NCBI GenBank assembly: GCA_938038645.1
Contig: CALHTA010000157.1
Location: 1-5,540 of the forward strand
Origin: an uncultured Thiotrichaceae bacterium
GTDB lineage: Bacteria > Pseudomonadota > Gammaproteobacteria > Thiotrichales > Thiotrichaceae
DNA length: 5,540 nt
Direction of reading: 5' to 3'
The first letter of the stretch is position 1. Each line of letters begins with the position of its first letter. A program made the position numbers and the translations under genes. A model generated the notes under the pieces. It did no database searches. It was given only the letters and a program-made list of their open reading frames with translations, and was not told the origin of the DNA. This document shows, in pieces, positions 5,172 to 5,540 of the stretch.

Positions 5172-5458
5172 AATTTGGCTTGTGGCGACGAGGGTGTGGT
5201 ATTACCTTCGCTTCGCCGACGGCTGCGCCGAAAGGACTTCGCAAAGGTAATACCACACCCTCGCCTTCGCGCAATGCATATCTTACTGATTGGCGGGGCT
5301 TCGATGTCTAGAGGCGAACTATTGTTCTCAGCGTAGTCGTCTGAGGAGAAATCCCCTATTAACTTGATGTATAGATTCAGCCCTTTATGACATTCCCTAA
5401 GAAATTCATTGATCAAAAATATCCCCTCCGTCGTCAGAGTCATTGTCGTATTCATCAT
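5165..5458 (-). CDS. Doubtful small reverse-strand ORF, 97 codons, no recognised family
   Basis: Starting from ATG-ATG at 5458 on the reverse strand, a frame stays open for 97 codons. The first 60 or so residues are mixed and protein-like (T-E-G-I-F-L-I-N-E-F-L-R-E-C-H-K), with an acidic stretch G-D-F-S-S-D-D-Y. The C-terminal third is translated from the palindrome and is arginine/serine-rich (S-F-R-R-S-R-R-R-S), typical of a chance frame through a GC-rich repeat. The ORF overlaps the end of the permease gene by 7 nt and has no visible Shine-Dalgarno. It could be a decayed gene whose end was replaced by the repeat, or chance. I recognise no domain. Confidence 0.15.
   Translation of the reverse strand: MMNTTMTLTTEGIFLINEFLRECHKGLNLYIKLIGDFSSDDYAENNSSPLDIEAPPISKICIARRRGCGITFAKSFRRSRRRSEGNTTPSSPQAKFY
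5185..5270. repeat. Long palindromic element, 20-bp perfect arms with GC-rich loop
   Basis: The arms at 5189-5208 (starting CGAGGGTGTGG) and 5244-5263 (ending CCACACCCTCG) are perfect 20-nt reverse complements. A further 4 bp pair outside them (GCGA 5185-5188 with TCGC 5267-5270) across a 3-nt bulge. The 35-nt loop is GC-rich and contains a nested hairpin CGGC-TGC-GCCG (5220-5230). CTTCGC occurs four times in the element (5206, 5211, 5237 and 5265). It starts 14 bp after the permease stop codon and lacks a T tract. The shape resembles a REP-like or MITE-like dispersed intergenic repeat. It could also act as the 3' end or stabiliser of the operon transcript. Copy number elsewhere cannot be seen from this window. 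Confidence 0.7.
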
Positions 5459-5494
5459 TATCTAATAACTCTACTTTCTTAGCTGGGAAATAAT

Positions 5495-5499
5495 AAGGA
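5495..5499 (+). promoter_or_regulatory. Ribosome binding site of the exonuclease III-type gene
   Basis: AAGGA lies 9 nt before the ATG at 5509 and supports that start codon. Confidence 0.65.
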
Positions 5500-5508
5500 C
5501 AGTTCTGC

Positions 5509-5540
5509 ATGAAACTTGTTAGTTGGAATTTAAATGGTTT
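5509..5540 (+). CDS. xth: N-terminus of an exonuclease III / AP endonuclease family protein (partial, 3' cut)
   Basis: Only ten complete codons are present: M-K-L-V-S-W-N-L-N-G, then TT at the window edge. K-[LF]-[IV]-S-[WF]-N-[VIL]-N-G is the first beta strand of exodeoxyribonuclease III (ExoA/XthA), whose Asn7 belongs to the catalytic, metal-binding centre; here N7 is present. The family removes abasic sites and has 3'-5' exonuclease and 3'-phosphatase activity in base excision repair. The S-W-N form is closer to the ExoA type than to E. coli XthA (S-F-N). The start is supported by AAGGA 9 nt upstream. Other endonuclease/exonuclease/phosphatase-fold proteins share a weaker version of this motif, so the call is good but rests on ten residues. 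It has no evident functional link to the transporter operon. Confidence 0.75.
   Translation, partial: MKLVSWNLNG

Larger units (their letters stand above)
5172..5508. other. Intergenic region between the second permease and the exonuclease III-type gene
   Basis: This 337-bp gap starts with the long palindrome at 5185-5270, which is GC-rich and unlike its AT-richer surroundings. From about 5280 to 5508 I see no recognisable gene, tRNA or repeat. A reverse-strand reading frame (5458 down to 5165) is discussed separately and not accepted as a firm gene. No intrinsic terminator with a T tract is visible after the operon, so the palindrome is the only candidate for its 3' end. The promoter of the downstream gene should lie in roughly the last 100 bp, but no convincing -35/-10 pair was found. 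Confidence 0.55.

Noticed and set aside
5185..5270. Palindrome as a simple rho-independent terminator
   Set aside because: There is no T tract after either arm, the stem is far longer than usual, and the loop is 35 nt. It may still end or protect the transcript, but it is not a canonical intrinsic terminator.
5185..5270. Palindrome as a CRISPR repeat or phage attachment site
   Set aside because: There is only one unit, with no regularly spaced repeats, no spacers, no integrase gene and no tRNA gene nearby.

Overview
This window most likely comes from a Gammaproteobacterium, probably a marine or aquatic one. That view rests on moderate GC content, AT-rich intergenic DNA, clear Shine-Dalgarno sites, the protein style and the neighbouring genes. 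It is an inference, since no taxonomic marker gene is complete here.

Layout. Positions 1-138 hold the C-terminal 45 codons of a gene whose product looks like a DsbA/thioredoxin-fold protein (S-T-P-T-L-F-L-N-G, a cis-Pro-type motif). Positions 139-458 are a 320-bp intergenic region with a terminator-like hairpin, a short dyad and a 9-bp direct repeat just before the next gene. Positions 459-5171 hold one complete four-gene ABC importer of the polyamine (PotABCD-type) family on the + strand: ATPase, periplasmic binding protein, first permease, second permease. Positions 5172-5508 are a 337-bp gap dominated by a long near-perfect palindrome. A new gene begins at 5509 and reads M-K-L-V-S-W-N-L-N-G, the N-terminus of an exonuclease III / AP endonuclease family protein, cut by the window edge.

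How the genes work together. The binding protein is exported and captures a cationic or amino-acid-like solute in the periplasm. It delivers the solute to the heterodimeric permease, and the ATPase (probably a dimer) drives import. The exact substrate cannot be read from sequence. Polyamines are the family default, but the gene order also matches what I recall of Pseudomonas agtABCD (5-aminovalerate/GABA). Hairpins lie on both sides of the binding-protein gene, and its codon use is visibly more biased than that of the other genes. Both points suggest it is made in excess over the membrane components.

The less ordinary points are a periplasmic insertion of about 140 residues after TM1 of the first permease, an extra N-terminal hydrophobic hairpin in the second permease, the cluster of RNA hairpins around the binding-protein gene, and the GC-rich palindromic element after the operon, which looks like a dispersed intergenic repeat. 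I see no sign of a wholly new system: the core is a recognisable transporter operon with unusual subunit architecture.
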